Shown: positions 1 to 8,111 of the stretch, one piece after another
Layout of the letters: each line of letters begins with the position of its first letter
Numbering within the stretch: position 1 is the first letter of the stretch
DNA from: an uncultured Bacteroidota bacterium
Lineage (GTDB): Bacteria; Bacteroidota; Bacteroidia; Flavobacteriales; Flavobacteriaceae
DNA: 47,640 nt
Assembly: GCA_902535165.1 (NCBI GenBank)
Contig: CACASE010000010.1
Location: 1-47,640, forward strand
Reading direction: 5' to 3'
Position numbers and translations under genes: made by a program
The notes under the pieces: model-generated
Database searches by the model: none
What the model was told of the DNA's origin: nothing
Seen by the model: only the letters and a program-made list of their open reading frames with translations

Positions 1-915
1 AAAATTTTATTTAAGTCTGACGGGATGCCAACCTATCATTTAGCAAATGTCGTAGATGATCATCTGATGAAAATAAGTCACGTGATAAGAGGAGAAGAGT
101 GGCTGCCATCATTAGCTTTACATAATTTAATTTACAACGCTTTTGGCTGGACATCACCAAAGTTTGCTCACCTACCTTTAATATTAAAGCCAACCGGTAA
201 GGGGAAACTTTCAAAGAGAGATGGTGACCAATTTGGATTCCCTGTATATGCAATAAACTGGTTAGAGGAGAAGCTTTATAAAGGGTTTAAAGAGTCGGGT
301 TTTTTAGCTTCTGCTCTAATAAATTACATGGCTTTTTTAGGATGGAGACCAAAGGGTGACAACGAAGTTTATTCTATGTCAGAGTTGATAACAGATTTTA
401 GCCTTGATAACATCAATAAGGCAGGTGCAAAATTTGATCCTAAAAAGCTCTTGTGGGTCAACGCTCAACATATTCAAAAAACCAACATTAAAGACTTAAT
501 CGAACTGTGTTTTTCAAAAAACACTGACATAGAAAAAGATGTGTTTGATAGGTTTTTAGAAATTGTTCGTCCTAGACTAGAGACAATTGACGGACTTAAA
601 AAGAAGTTTATCTATCTGTTTGAAAGACCAGGTATAAACAAAGACCTTGTCAATAAAATGTCCTCTAAAGAAACGATAAGTGCTATAAACGATTTTATAA
701 CTGAAGTAAAATCAAATAAAACAAATAAAGCACAAAACTTAAAAGAGGTGTTGTCGAGGTCTGTAGAAAGGTCAGGGGCCAAGTTTGGAAAAACTTTGGG
801 TTTTTGTAGAGCGTCAATTGTTGGCAAAATGGAGGGTCCAGACGTTTTTGAAATGATGGAGTTTATTGGTAGTGAAGAAACTCTTGACAGGCTTACATTA
901 TGCATGAATATTTAA
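1..915 (+). CDS. gltX: Glutamyl-tRNA synthetase, 3' part (5' end outside window)
   Basis: Charges tRNA-Glu with glutamate in the cytosol (class I aminoacyl-tRNA synthetase). The frame is open from base 1, so the gene starts upstream of the window; about 304 codons remain of a usual length near 500. Visible are the second half of the catalytic fold (DGMPTYHLANVVDDHLM, then HVIRGEEWL), the KMSKS-type loop as KLSKR at bases 205-219, and the C-terminal anticodon-binding helices. The N-terminal HIGH motif is not in view. The end is well defined by TAA at 913-915. The SPFH gene follows 62 bp later on the same strand. The identity is secure from the highly conserved GEEWLPS and GKGKLSKRDGD stretches. 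Confidence 0.96.
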   Translation, partial: KILFKSDGMPTYHLANVVDDHLMKISHVIRGEEWLPSLALHNLIYNAFGWTSPKFAHLPLILKPTGKGKLSKRDGDQFGFPVYAINWLEEKLYKGFKESGFLASALINYMAFLGWRPKGDNEVYSMSELITDFSLDNINKAGAKFDPKKLLWVNAQHIQKTNIKDLIELCFSKNTDIEKDVFDRFLEIVRPRLETIDGLKKKFIYLFERPGINKDLVNKMSSKETISAINDFITEVKSNKTNKAQNLKEVLSRSVERSGAKFGKTLGFCRASIVGKMEGPDVFEMMEFIGSEETLDRLTLCMNI

Positions 916-977
916 CATAAGCGTAATCTTTACCTATAGCATATAATCTGTTTTTTTCGTAAATTAATAAGAAAAAC

Positions 978-1925
978 ATGTTATACTATATTTTTATAAT
1001 TCTATTTATTGTACTAGTGCTTTTTGGCACTTTATTTATTGTTAAACAACAGTCTGCAGCTGTTGTTGAACGATTCGGAAAATTTATCAGCGTAAGACAG
1101 TCGGGGCTTCAGATTAAGATTCCAATTGTTGACAGAGTAGCGGGAAGATTGAGCTTAAGGGTTCAACAACTTGATGTTGTGGTAGAAACGAAAACAAAAG
1201 ATGATGTTTTTGTTAAGGTAAAAGTTTCTGTACAGTTTAAAGTAATAAAAGACAAGGTGTATGATGCTTTTTATAAACTGGACTTTCCTCAAGACCAAAT
1301 AACATCATATGTTTTTGATGTTGTTCGTGCTGAAGTGCCAAAAATGATATTAGATGATGTTTTTGAAAAAAAGGATGATATCGCTATAGCCGTGAAAGGT
1401 GAGCTGAACGATGCAATGATAAATTATGGTTTTGATATTATAAAAACGCTTGTTACTGATATTGATCCCGATGCTCAAGTTAAAGAATCTATGAACAGAA
1501 TTAACGCTTCGGAAAGAGAAAAAGTAGCGGCTCAATTTGAAGGGGATGCTCAAAGAATCTTGATTGTTGAAAGAGCAAAGGCAGAAGCAGAAAGCAAAAG
1601 GCTTCAAGGTCAAGGTATAGCAGATCAAAGACGAGAGATTGCTAGGGGTCTTGAAGATTCTGTAAAGGTTTTAAACAATGTAGATATTAACTCACAAGAA
1701 GCCTCAGCGCTAATTGTTGTCACACAGCATTACGACACACTACAATCCGTGGGCTCTGCTAGTAATAGCAATTTGATTCTTATGCCGAATTCACCACAGG
1801 CTGGTTCAGAAATGCTCAACAATATGGTTGCTTCATTTACTGCAAGTAATCAGATAGGAGAACAAATGAAGAAGGCGGCTAAAGAAAAGGAAGCTGAGGA
1901 GTCAAAGAGAAACAACGAAGAGTAG
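978..1925 (+). CDS. SPFH/Band 7 (stomatin-like) membrane-anchored protein
   Basis: A 315-residue member of the stomatin/prohibitin/HflK superfamily, which forms membrane-associated oligomeric scaffolds often linked to protease control or membrane microdomains. One N-terminal hydrophobic segment (about residues 2-23) is followed by the Band 7 domain, starting at the AAVVERFGKF stretch and running to about residue 190. An alanine/glutamate-rich coiled coil follows, including the conserved ERAKAEAESKRLQGQG region. The C-terminal tail is charged (KKAAKEKEAEESKRNNEE). Topology suggests a single-pass anchor with a cytosolic or periplasmic domain; the side is not certain. Its stop codon TAG abuts the stop of convergent glnS with no spacer. 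The precise biological role is unknown. Confidence 0.9.
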   Translation: MLYYIFIILFIVLVLFGTLFIVKQQSAAVVERFGKFISVRQSGLQIKIPIVDRVAGRLSLRVQQLDVVVETKTKDDVFVKVKVSVQFKVIKDKVYDAFYKLDFPQDQITSYVFDVVRAEVPKMILDDVFEKKDDIAIAVKGELNDAMINYGFDIIKTLVTDIDPDAQVKESMNRINASEREKVAAQFEGDAQRILIVERAKAEAESKRLQGQGIADQRREIARGLEDSVKVLNNVDINSQEASALIVVTQHYDTLQSVGSASNSNLILMPNSPQAGSEMLNNMVASFTASNQIGEQMKKAAKEKEAEESKRNNEE

Positions 1926-3593
1926 TTAATTCTTTTTTTTCCAATTATCTCTGAGTGACACCGTTTTATTAAAGATGTGTTTGTCTTGTGTTGAGTCAGT
2001 ATCTTTTATGTAATATCCTTTTCTCTGAAACTGAAAAGAATCCATAACAGCTGAGTTGGAAAGCTCTTGTTCGCCGAAACCATTAAAAATTTTAATGGAC
2101 TCTTTATTTATGGCTGACTCTAAATCATCGTAGGAAAAATCCCCAGGCGAGGGGTGTTCAAAAAGACGGTCGTATTCCCTAATTTCAACTGGAACGTTTG
2201 AATAACAAGAAACCCAGTGCAGAGTTCCTTTAACCTTTCTCTGGCTTTCTGGCGAACCAGAACCGCTTTTGGATTTTGGATCATAAGTGCATACAACCTC
2301 AATAATATTCCCGTCGGAATCTTTGATTACATCTTCGGCTTTAATTATATAAGCGCCCTTTAATCTGACTTCGCATCCGGGTGAAAGTCTAAAATACTTT
2401 TTTGGCGGATCTTCTAAAAAATCTGTCTTTTCTATATAAACCTCCTTTGAAAAAATCACGCTTCTAGAGCCTGCCTCAGGGTTTTCAGGGTTGTTAATAA
2501 GCATTAGTTCCTCTTTTTGATCGTCAGGATAATTAGATATGGTTAATTTCAAGGGGGCCTGCACAACCATTAGTCTGTTGCATTTTTGGTTTAAGTCTTC
2601 CCTGATACAAAACTCAAGGAGAGACATCTCTATTATGTTTTCTCTTTTTGCAACTCCAGCAGTAGTAACGAATTTTTTAAGAGATTCTGGGGTATAGCCT
2701 CTACGTCTTAACCCGGAGATTGTAGGCATCCTAGGATCATCCCATCCAGACACAAAACCACCTTCAACTAAGGAGAGTAGTTTTCGTTTAGAAGTAATTG
2801 TATGGCTGAGATTAAGTCTAGCAAACTCTCGTTGTTTTGGTCTAATTTTAGCTTTATCAACCACTTGGTCTAAAAACCAATCATAAAGATCTCTGTGTGG
2901 CTTAAACTCCAGTGTACACAAAGAGTGTGAAACTTGTTCAATATAGTCTGACTCTCCATGTGTCCAATCGTACATAGGATAAATTTTCCATGTATTTTTT
3001 GTTCTTGGATGTGGGCTATTAATTACTCTGTAAATGACAGGATCCCTCATAAGCATGTTAGATGACGACATGCTTATCTTAGCTCTTAAAACGTGTTCAC
3101 CTTGTTTGAAATCGCCCTTTTTCATTTTTAAGAAAAGTTCTATGCTTTCTTCAATTGGCCTGTCTCTAAATGGGCTTTCAGACCCAGGCTTAGTTGGTGT
3201 TCCTTTCTGATCAGCAATTTCTAAAGAGGTTTGTGAATCAACATAGGCCTTACCCTTGTTTATTAATTCAACAGCCCATTCGTGCAAGAGATCAAAATAA
3301 TCTGACGCATAACATTCCTTGTCCCATTTATAACCAAGCCATGACACATCGTTTTTAATAGCATCAATGTAAATTTGGTCTTCATTTTCAGGGTTTGTAT
3401 CATCAAATCTTAAATTAATTTTTGCTCCATACTTTTTAGCTAGTTCAAAGTTTAAAACAATTGCCTTAACGTGGCCTATGTGAAGAAAGCCGTTTGGTTC
3501 GGGCGGGAACCTAAACTGAAGCTTAGATTTGTCAAAACCTGAGCTCAAGTCCTCATCAATAATTTGTTCGATAAAATTTTTTCCCTTATCCAT
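1926..3593 (-). CDS. glnS: Glutaminyl-tRNA synthetase
   Basis: Charges tRNA-Gln directly with glutamine, so this organism need not rely solely on the Glu-tRNA(Gln) amidotransferase route. The protein has 555 residues, normal for bacterial GlnS. Class I signatures are visible: PPEPNGFLHIGH with HIGH at residues 38-41, RFDDTNPE at 62-69, and a KMSKS-equivalent ITSKRKL around 266-272. The C-terminal half holds the beta-barrel anticodon-binding domains. The ATG at 3593 is preceded on the minus strand by only seven A/T bases and then a TAACTTTG promoter-like element, implying a very short leader. It is divergent from folB (54 bp apart) and convergent with the SPFH gene. Confidence 0.97.
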   Translation of the reverse strand: MDKGKNFIEQIIDEDLSSGFDKSKLQFRFPPEPNGFLHIGHVKAIVLNFELAKKYGAKINLRFDDTNPENEDQIYIDAIKNDVSWLGYKWDKECYASDYFDLLHEWAVELINKGKAYVDSQTSLEIADQKGTPTKPGSESPFRDRPIEESIELFLKMKKGDFKQGEHVLRAKISMSSSNMLMRDPVIYRVINSPHPRTKNTWKIYPMYDWTHGESDYIEQVSHSLCTLEFKPHRDLYDWFLDQVVDKAKIRPKQREFARLNLSHTITSKRKLLSLVEGGFVSGWDDPRMPTISGLRRRGYTPESLKKFVTTAGVAKRENIIEMSLLEFCIREDLNQKCNRLMVVQAPLKLTISNYPDDQKEELMLINNPENPEAGSRSVIFSKEVYIEKTDFLEDPPKKYFRLSPGCEVRLKGAYIIKAEDVIKDSDGNIIEVVCTYDPKSKSGSGSPESQRKVKGTLHWVSCYSNVPVEIREYDRLFEHPSPGDFSYDDLESAINKESIKIFNGFGEQELSNSAVMDSFQFQRKGYYIKDTDSTQDKHIFNKTVSLRDNWKKKN

Positions 3594-3600
3594 AAAAAAT

Positions 3601-3608
3601 CAAAGTTA
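3601..3608 (-). promoter_or_regulatory. Candidate Bacteroidota -7 promoter element for glnS (TAACTTTG)
   Basis: Read on the minus strand this is TAACTTTG, an exact match to the Bacteroidota -7 consensus TAnnTTTG. It ends only seven bases before the glnS ATG, so transcription would begin almost at the start codon. No convincing -33 TTTG lies at the expected distance. The call is from pattern and position only. Confidence 0.45.
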
Positions 3609-3635
3609 AATAAATTCTTCTTGCGCTTTTAAAAT

Positions 3636-3643
3636 TATATTTG
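3636..3643 (+). promoter_or_regulatory. Candidate Bacteroidota -7 promoter element for folB (TATATTTG)
   Basis: TATATTTG matches TAnnTTTG exactly and ends four bases before the GTG start of folB, which predicts a leaderless or nearly leaderless message. A TTG lies at 3621-3623 but at shorter spacing than the usual -33 element. It sits back to back with the glnS element in a 54-bp divergent spacer. Confidence 0.45.
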
Positions 3644-3647
3644 TTAT

Positions 3648-4013
3648 GTGTATAAAATTCATGTAGAAAATATAAGAACCAAATCTTATCATGGTTGTTT
3701 AAAAGAGGAGGGAATAATTGGGGGAGAATACAGAACCGATGTTTGGGTCAAATTAAAAGACAGCTACAGGGTCTCAAAAGACGAGCTTGAAGAAACTGTT
3801 GACTATGGAATAGTTACAAAAATAGTTGTTGATGAGATGGGTTCAAGATCTAAGCTAATAGAATCTGTTTGTGAGAGGATCGCTGATAAAGTTCTGGCTT
3901 TGTCTTCAAATATTTTATGGGTTAAAACAAAAGTTTGTAAAATAAACCCACCAATTGATGGTGATGTGGAAAATGTAAGCGTTGAAATTAAAAAAGAGGG
4001 GAGACTTACATAA
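3648..4013 (+). CDS. folB: Dihydroneopterin aldolase (folate synthesis)
   Basis: Converts 7,8-dihydroneopterin to 6-hydroxymethyl-dihydropterin plus glycolaldehyde in tetrahydrofolate synthesis. At 121 residues it has the normal single-domain length. Family residues are visible: the SYHGCLKEE stretch with Glu21, Tyr53 in VDYG, Glu72 in LIESV, and Lys98 in CKINPPI, the position of the active-site lysine. Translation starts at GTG 3648; an ATG two bases earlier is in another frame, and the N-terminus MYKIHVENI fits the family. No Shine-Dalgarno is seen. The gene stands alone between divergent glnS and the downstream tRNA-Cys, with about 25 bp between its stop and the tRNA. Confidence 0.93.
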   Translation: MYKIHVENIRTKSYHGCLKEEGIIGGEYRTDVWVKLKDSYRVSKDELEETVDYGIVTKIVVDEMGSRSKLIESVCERIADKVLALSSNILWVKTKVCKINPPIDGDVENVSVEIKKEGRLT

Positions 4014-4020
4014 ATTATTA

Positions 4021-4028
4021 TATTTTTG
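4021..4028 (+). promoter_or_regulatory. Candidate -7 promoter element for tRNA-Cys (TATTTTTG)
   Basis: TATTTTTG fits the TAnnTTTG consensus and ends 10 bases before the first base of the tRNA, the right distance for a start just upstream of the mature 5' end. The -33 region overlaps the end of folB and has no clear TTTG. Confidence 0.5.
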
Positions 4029-4038
4029 CATTCCTTAA

Positions 4039-4109
4039 GGCACTGTGGCCGAGTGGCTAGGCAGAGCTCTGCAAAAGCTTGTACAGCGGTTCGAATCCGC
4101 TCGGTGCCT
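4039..4109 (+). tRNA. tRNA-Cys (anticodon GCA)
   Basis: A complete 71-nt cloverleaf can be folded by hand. The acceptor stem pairs 4039-4045 with 4102-4108 (one G-T). The D arm is GCC/GGC, the anticodon stem GAGCT/AGCTT encloses the loop CTGCAAA with anticodon GCA, and the T arm AGCGG/CCGCT carries the TTCGAAT loop. The discriminator base is T at 4109, as expected for tRNA-Cys. CCA is not encoded. A hairpin terminator follows at once. Confidence 0.95.
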
Positions 4110-4110
4110 C

Positions 4111-4133
4111 AACCCCTTTAATGGGGTTTTTTT
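4111..4133 (+). terminator. Rho-independent terminator after tRNA-Cys
   Basis: A six-base stem, AACCCC at 4111-4116 pairing with GGGGTT at 4123-4128, has a six-base loop and is followed by a run of T. It directly follows the tRNA and overlaps the stop of the convergent LysE-type gene by two bases. Confidence 0.85.
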
Positions 4134-4746
4134 ATATCCCTTTATAAACCAAGTAAAGTCCGCAAACAAATATTAGGATATTTAACCCTTGCTTGATTTT
4201 AAAAAGAACGGTGTCGGTTAGTTTTGACTTTAACTTACTTGCTAAATAATATTTGCAGAGATTAACTGACACATACGTTCCAACAGTTAATAAAAAGAAC
4301 GTCCATATTTTAACTGGATTCATTTCAAATTTAGGTCCGACAACAAACAGCACTCCAGTCCAAAAGAAAAGAACTGCCACGTTGATTATGTTCAGCAAAA
4401 AGCCTTTGATGGGAAATGAGATTAAATTCTGTTCATCAACTGCTTTGCCTTTTTTAATTTTATTTTTCTTTTGCTGAGTTTTAATAAAAGAAAGCAAGCC
4501 GTATGACGAAAGCATTACTCCTCCTAAAATAAATAGTGCTGGCTGGTTTTGCTCCGTAATAATTTTACTGGCACCTAAATATGCCACTGTAAAGAAAACA
4601 AAATCAGAAAAAACCACGCCTAAGTCCATGAAAAAAGCTTTTTTTAGACCCTTGGAGATACTGGTTTCTAAAAGAATAAAAAATAATGGGCCAAACGAGA
4701 AAGACAAAATGAATCCTAAAGGGAAAGCTGCTAAATAATCTGCCAT
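4132..4746 (-). CDS. LysE/RhtB-family amino-acid exporter
   Basis: A 204-residue polytopic inner-membrane protein of the LysE/RhtB translocator family, which exports amino acids or similar small metabolites by secondary transport. About six hydrophobic segments are visible. The family's N-terminal signature appears as PLGFILSFSFGPLFFILLET, followed by a short basic loop (SKGLKKAF) and the conserved DLGVVFSDFVFF segment. The middle loop is lysine-rich (TQQKKNKIKKGKA). It starts 18 bp after the rnr stop and is probably co-transcribed with it. The substrate cannot be predicted from sequence. Confidence 0.85.
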   Translation of the reverse strand: MADYLAAFPLGFILSFSFGPLFFILLETSISKGLKKAFFMDLGVVFSDFVFFTVAYLGASKIITEQNQPALFILGGVMLSSYGLLSFIKTQQKKNKIKKGKAVDEQNLISFPIKGFLLNIINVAVLFFWTGVLFVVGPKFEMNPVKIWTFFLLTVGTYVSVNLCKYYLASKLKSKLTDTVLFKIKQGLNILIFVCGLYLVYKGI

Positions 4747-4764
4747 GGCATATAAAATTAACCT

Positions 4765-6861
4765 TTATTCTTTTCTTTCTAAAATTTTAAAGTCAACGTG
4801 TTTTTTATCAAGGTCCGTTCCAATAACTTTAATTATTACCTCATCCCCAAAAGAATATTCTTCATGTGTGTTTTGACCAACCACTTTGTTGTTTTTATGG
4901 TCATAAACAAAGTAGTCGTTTGGAATGTCTTTCATTCTAACAAGACCTTCACATTTGTTTTCTTTTATTTCAACAAAAATTCCACGCTCATTCATTCCTG
5001 AAACTATTGCCCTAAATTTTTGGTTGATTCTTTTAGACATATATTTAACCTGCATCATTTTTATAGAAGCTCTCTCTGCCTTGGTTGCAGTTTCTTCCAT
5101 TTTGCTACAGTGTAAACAGGCGTTTTCTAAGTCTTGTTGTTTTGGGGTCTGCTTTTGAATAATAGAGAACAACAGTCTATGAACAATTACATCGGGGTAT
5201 CTTCTTATGGGTGATGTAAAATGAGTGTAATCATTAAAGCCTAAACCAAAATGCCCAATGTTATTAGTGCTATATTTTGCCTTACTCATAGATCTGATAA
5301 CCATCATATCGAGAATGTTTTTTTCAGGATTGTTTTCTGCCTTTTTTAGTAATGAGTTTATGGCTACATTTATGTTTTTTACATTTGATAATTTAACATA
5401 ATATCCTAGGTTTTTTGCAAACCTTTCTAGTTCTATAATTTTCTCTTCATCAGGATAATCGTGAACCCTAAAAACAGCTGTTCTGTTTTTTTCTTTTATC
5501 TTTTTTGCCACTAATACATTTGCCAATAACATAAACTCTTCAATCAAAAAATTAGCTTGTTTTTGTTTTTTTATTTTATAATCTGTTGGTTCGCCTCGAT
5601 CGTTAACAACAAACCTTACCTCCTCTTTATTAAAGAAAACTGACCCCTCATTTTTTCTTTTTTCTTTAAGCTTTAAAGCAACTGAGTTCAAATGAAGTAT
5701 AGCCTCAACAAGTTCTTTTGACAATGATCTTTTCTTTTTAGTAATTGTAACATCTGCAGCTAATTTTCCGTTTTTATTTTCTATGACATATTGCGCCTCT
5801 TGATAAGACATTCTTTCATTTGAATTAATCAAACACTTTGAAAACTCTTTGCTTATAATATTGAAATTATTGTCAATCTCAACTAAAACTGAAAACACAT
5901 TTTTATCTTCATTTGGATTTAGTGAACACAAATCGTTTGAAAGAATTTCTGGCAACATTGGAACTACTCTATCTGAAAGATAAACACTAGTTGCTCTTTT
6001 TTTTGCTTCTTTATCAAGCAAGGTGTTTTTTTCTAAATAATGAGTAACGTCAGCTATATGTATTCCAATTTCTACATTATTGTTTTTTAATTTTTTAAAG
6101 GATAATGCATCGTCAAAATCTTTAGCGTCGTCTGGATCAATTGTAAATGTTAGTGTATTTCTTAAGTCTTTTCTTTTAACGCTTGAAGCTTTTTCCTTTG
6201 ATATTTTGTTGGCTTCTTTTAAAACCTCCTTTGAAAAGAAATAAGGAAGATTATACTCTTCTAGAATTGCATGTATTTGTGTATTTGTTTCCTCTTTATT
6301 ACCTATTATTTTTAAAATTTTTCCCTCTGGTATTGAATATTTCCAATCAGTTATATGCGCACTTACAATATCATCTTCTTTACATTGGCCTTTAACTATT
6401 ATATCAAAATCTAAATTTGAATTTTTTAGCAAATTAATTTTCCCATCTTTTTTTATATGACCAACGTATTTAATTAATTCTCTATCTTTTAAACTGGCTA
6501 TTCTAATTTTTTCTTTCTTATCAATCCAATAATAAACAATATCACCCTCTAAAAATCCTGTTTTTTCACTTTTAGTTAATTTAAATTCAATAGACGTCTC
6601 AATATCAACTAAAGTTTTTACTCTTTTTTTTATAATACCAACCAGGTACCTTTTGTTTTTGTTATAAATGTATTTTCCTCGTCCAGATTCTTTTATGTAA
6701 TCTTTTCTTAAGACAGAAGAGAGCATTTTCATTAAATCTCTTTCTTCTAATTTAGTTCCTATAAAATATTTTATTTGTTTTAGATTAAATGTCTTTTTAG
6801 GGTTTTCAAAAAACAAAAAAGTTATTTTTTTTTCTAATATTTCTGTATTGATCTTAAACAT
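4765..6861 (-). CDS. rnr: Ribonuclease R (3'-5' exoribonuclease)
   Basis: A processive 3'-5' exoribonuclease of the RNase II/R family that degrades structured RNA and takes part in RNA quality control. The 698-residue chain is somewhat shorter than the E. coli enzyme. In order: an N-terminal winged-helix region (about 1-75), cold-shock-like OB folds (about 75-200), the RNB catalytic domain with the metal-binding motif IDPDDAKDFDDA at 241-252, and a C-terminal S1 domain starting near FRAIVSGMNERGIFVEI. The N-terminal region is very lysine-rich. It is divergent from rpiB across a 365-bp AT-rich spacer and probably leads a two-gene unit with the LysE-type exporter. Confidence 0.94.
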   Translation of the reverse strand: MFKINTEILEKKITFLFFENPKKTFNLKQIKYFIGTKLEERDLMKMLSSVLRKDYIKESGRGKYIYNKNKRYLVGIIKKRVKTLVDIETSIEFKLTKSEKTGFLEGDIVYYWIDKKEKIRIASLKDRELIKYVGHIKKDGKINLLKNSNLDFDIIVKGQCKEDDIVSAHITDWKYSIPEGKILKIIGNKEETNTQIHAILEEYNLPYFFSKEVLKEANKISKEKASSVKRKDLRNTLTFTIDPDDAKDFDDALSFKKLKNNNVEIGIHIADVTHYLEKNTLLDKEAKKRATSVYLSDRVVPMLPEILSNDLCSLNPNEDKNVFSVLVEIDNNFNIISKEFSKCLINSNERMSYQEAQYVIENKNGKLAADVTITKKKRSLSKELVEAILHLNSVALKLKEKRKNEGSVFFNKEEVRFVVNDRGEPTDYKIKKQKQANFLIEEFMLLANVLVAKKIKEKNRTAVFRVHDYPDEEKIIELERFAKNLGYYVKLSNVKNINVAINSLLKKAENNPEKNILDMMVIRSMSKAKYSTNNIGHFGLGFNDYTHFTSPIRRYPDVIVHRLLFSIIQKQTPKQQDLENACLHCSKMEETATKAERASIKMMQVKYMSKRINQKFRAIVSGMNERGIFVEIKENKCEGLVRMKDIPNDYFVYDHKNNKVVGQNTHEEYSFGDEVIIKVIGTDLDKKHVDFKILERKE

Positions 6862-7226
6862 AAATCTTAAGTAAAAGTAGTTTTATATTTTGGTAGAAAA
6901 ACAGTTAACAACAATTTTTTATTCATCATAATTATATAATATTTAATTTAAAATTTATATGATTATTATTGTTTGTTGAAATCTATAATAACTTAATTAA
7001 AACGCCTTCCTGCTCACTTTATTAACTAGAAACAAACAATGCAATGTTTATATAAATTAAATGATAATCAATTATTTGCGGTTGTTATCAAGATAATTTG
7101 AAAAGGGTATATATTGATAAATAATAAAAACATTTTTGTCAATAATTAGCTTAATTTTGTTTATATAATATAATAAAGCAAAGCTTTTTAAATTAGTTAA
7201 AAATTATTAACAAATAAACCGCAGAT
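6862..7226. other. 365-bp AT-rich divergent spacer between rnr and rpiB
   Basis: The longest gene-free stretch in the window. It is extremely AT-rich, with one short GC island (AACGCCTTCCTGCTCAC) near 7001-7017. No open frame, tRNA or hairpin terminator was found. A TAATTTTG at 7152-7159 matches the -7 promoter consensus towards rpiB, but the nearest TTTG (7135-7138) is too close to be an ideal -33 element. TGCGGTT at 7077-7083 is repeated inverted as AACCGCA just before rpiB (7217-7223). It must contain promoters for both divergent genes. A small RNA or replication-origin role is possible but not shown; only weak DnaA-box-like strings such as TTATTAACA are present. Confidence 0.5.
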
Positions 7227-7655
7227 ATGAACATACTTATATCAAATGATCACGCAGGCACAGAACTAAAAAAAGAAATAGTTGATTATATAGAAGCAAA
7301 AGGTCATTCGGTAAAAAACTATGGTGATGATAGTGGAGAAAGCGTAGACTACCCAGACTTTATTCATCCACTTGCTAAACAGGTTTCTGTAAACAATGAA
7401 CAAACAGGTATCATAATTTGTGGATCTGGAAATGGTGTAAGCATGGTTGCAAATAAATACAACGGAGTAAGGGCAGCAATTTGTTGGAATAAAGAGCTAG
7501 CATCGCTTTCAAGACAGCACAATAACGCTAATGTATTAAGTCTACCAGCAAGGTTCCTTTCAACTAAAGAGGCAATTGAAATAGTAGATGTTTTTTTAAC
7601 CACAGAGTTTGAAGGAGGAAGACACGAAAGAAGGGTTAATAAAATTAACAAATAG
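7227..7655 (+). CDS. rpiB: Ribose-5-phosphate isomerase B
   Basis: Interconverts ribose 5-phosphate and ribulose 5-phosphate in the non-oxidative pentose phosphate pathway. At 142 residues it has the normal length for the RpiB/LacAB family. Diagnostic residues are visible: the N-terminal SNDHAG phosphate-contact motif, Cys65 in IIICGSGNG, the isomerase base position, and His98 in SRQHNNANV. The ATG at 7227 is preceded by an AT-rich leader without a Shine-Dalgarno. The acetyltransferase gene follows after 8 bp, so the two are likely co-transcribed, though no functional link is evident. A LacA/B-type isomerase is less likely outside a lactose operon. Confidence 0.94.
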   Translation: MNILISNDHAGTELKKEIVDYIEAKGHSVKNYGDDSGESVDYPDFIHPLAKQVSVNNEQTGIIICGSGNGVSMVANKYNGVRAAICWNKELASLSRQHNNANVLSLPARFLSTKEAIEIVDVFLTTEFEGGRHERRVNKINK

Positions 7656-7663
7656 GAGAGTAT

Positions 7664-8104
7664 ATGACCCTAGAAGTAAAGCCTTGGAAAGAACTCTCAC
7701 GAAAAGAAATCAATGATGTTTTTAGTTTAAGATCTGAAGTTTTTATTGTTGAGCAAGAGTGTGCTTATCAAGACGTCGACGGTAAAGATAAACAAGCAGA
7801 CCATGTTATGCTTCACGTAGACAATGAGTTGGTGGGGTATACAAGAGTGTTTGTTGAAAACACATATTTTAAAGAAGCTTCATTTGGAAGAGCAGTTGTC
7901 AAAAAAAACCATAGAGGAGAAGGATATGGTCATCTGCTGGTTGACAAATCATTAGAGCACCTAAAATCCAAAAAGCAATCACCAATAAAAATTTCTGCGC
8001 AATCATATTTAAAAGAGTTTTATGCATCACATGGTTTTATAGCCAAAGGCGATGAGTATATGGAAGACGGAATTCCACACACAGCAATGTATTTAGATTT
8101 ATAA
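7664..8104 (+). CDS. GNAT-family N-acetyltransferase, ElaA-like
   Basis: A 146-residue single-domain acetyltransferase resembling E. coli ElaA. The early stretch LRSEVFIVEQECAYQDVDGKD is typical of that subfamily. The acetyl-CoA pyrophosphate loop appears as KKNHRGEGYGHLLV, a clear R/Q-x-x-G-x-G/A match, preceded by the beta strand FGRAVV. The C-terminus SHGFIAKGDEYMEDGIPHTAMYLDL is also ElaA-like. An AGGAGAG stretch lies just upstream of the ATG, one of the few Shine-Dalgarno-like sequences in the window. The substrate is unknown. It follows rpiB by 8 bp and converges on sppA with a 7-bp gap. Confidence 0.86.
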   Translation: MTLEVKPWKELSRKEINDVFSLRSEVFIVEQECAYQDVDGKDKQADHVMLHVDNELVGYTRVFVENTYFKEASFGRAVVKKNHRGEGYGHLLVDKSLEHLKSKKQSPIKISAQSYLKEFYASHGFIAKGDEYMEDGIPHTAMYLDL

Positions 8105-8111
8105 GATAAGC

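Noticed and set aside
4039-4133. Phage or island attachment site at the tRNA-Cys gene
   Set aside because: No integrase, no direct repeat of the tRNA 3' end and no foreign genes follow; only a terminator and housekeeping genes.
6862-7226. Chromosomal replication origin
   Set aside because: The spacer is AT-rich and divergent, but there is no cluster of good DnaA boxes (TTATCCACA-like), and no dnaA or other origin-associated gene nearby.
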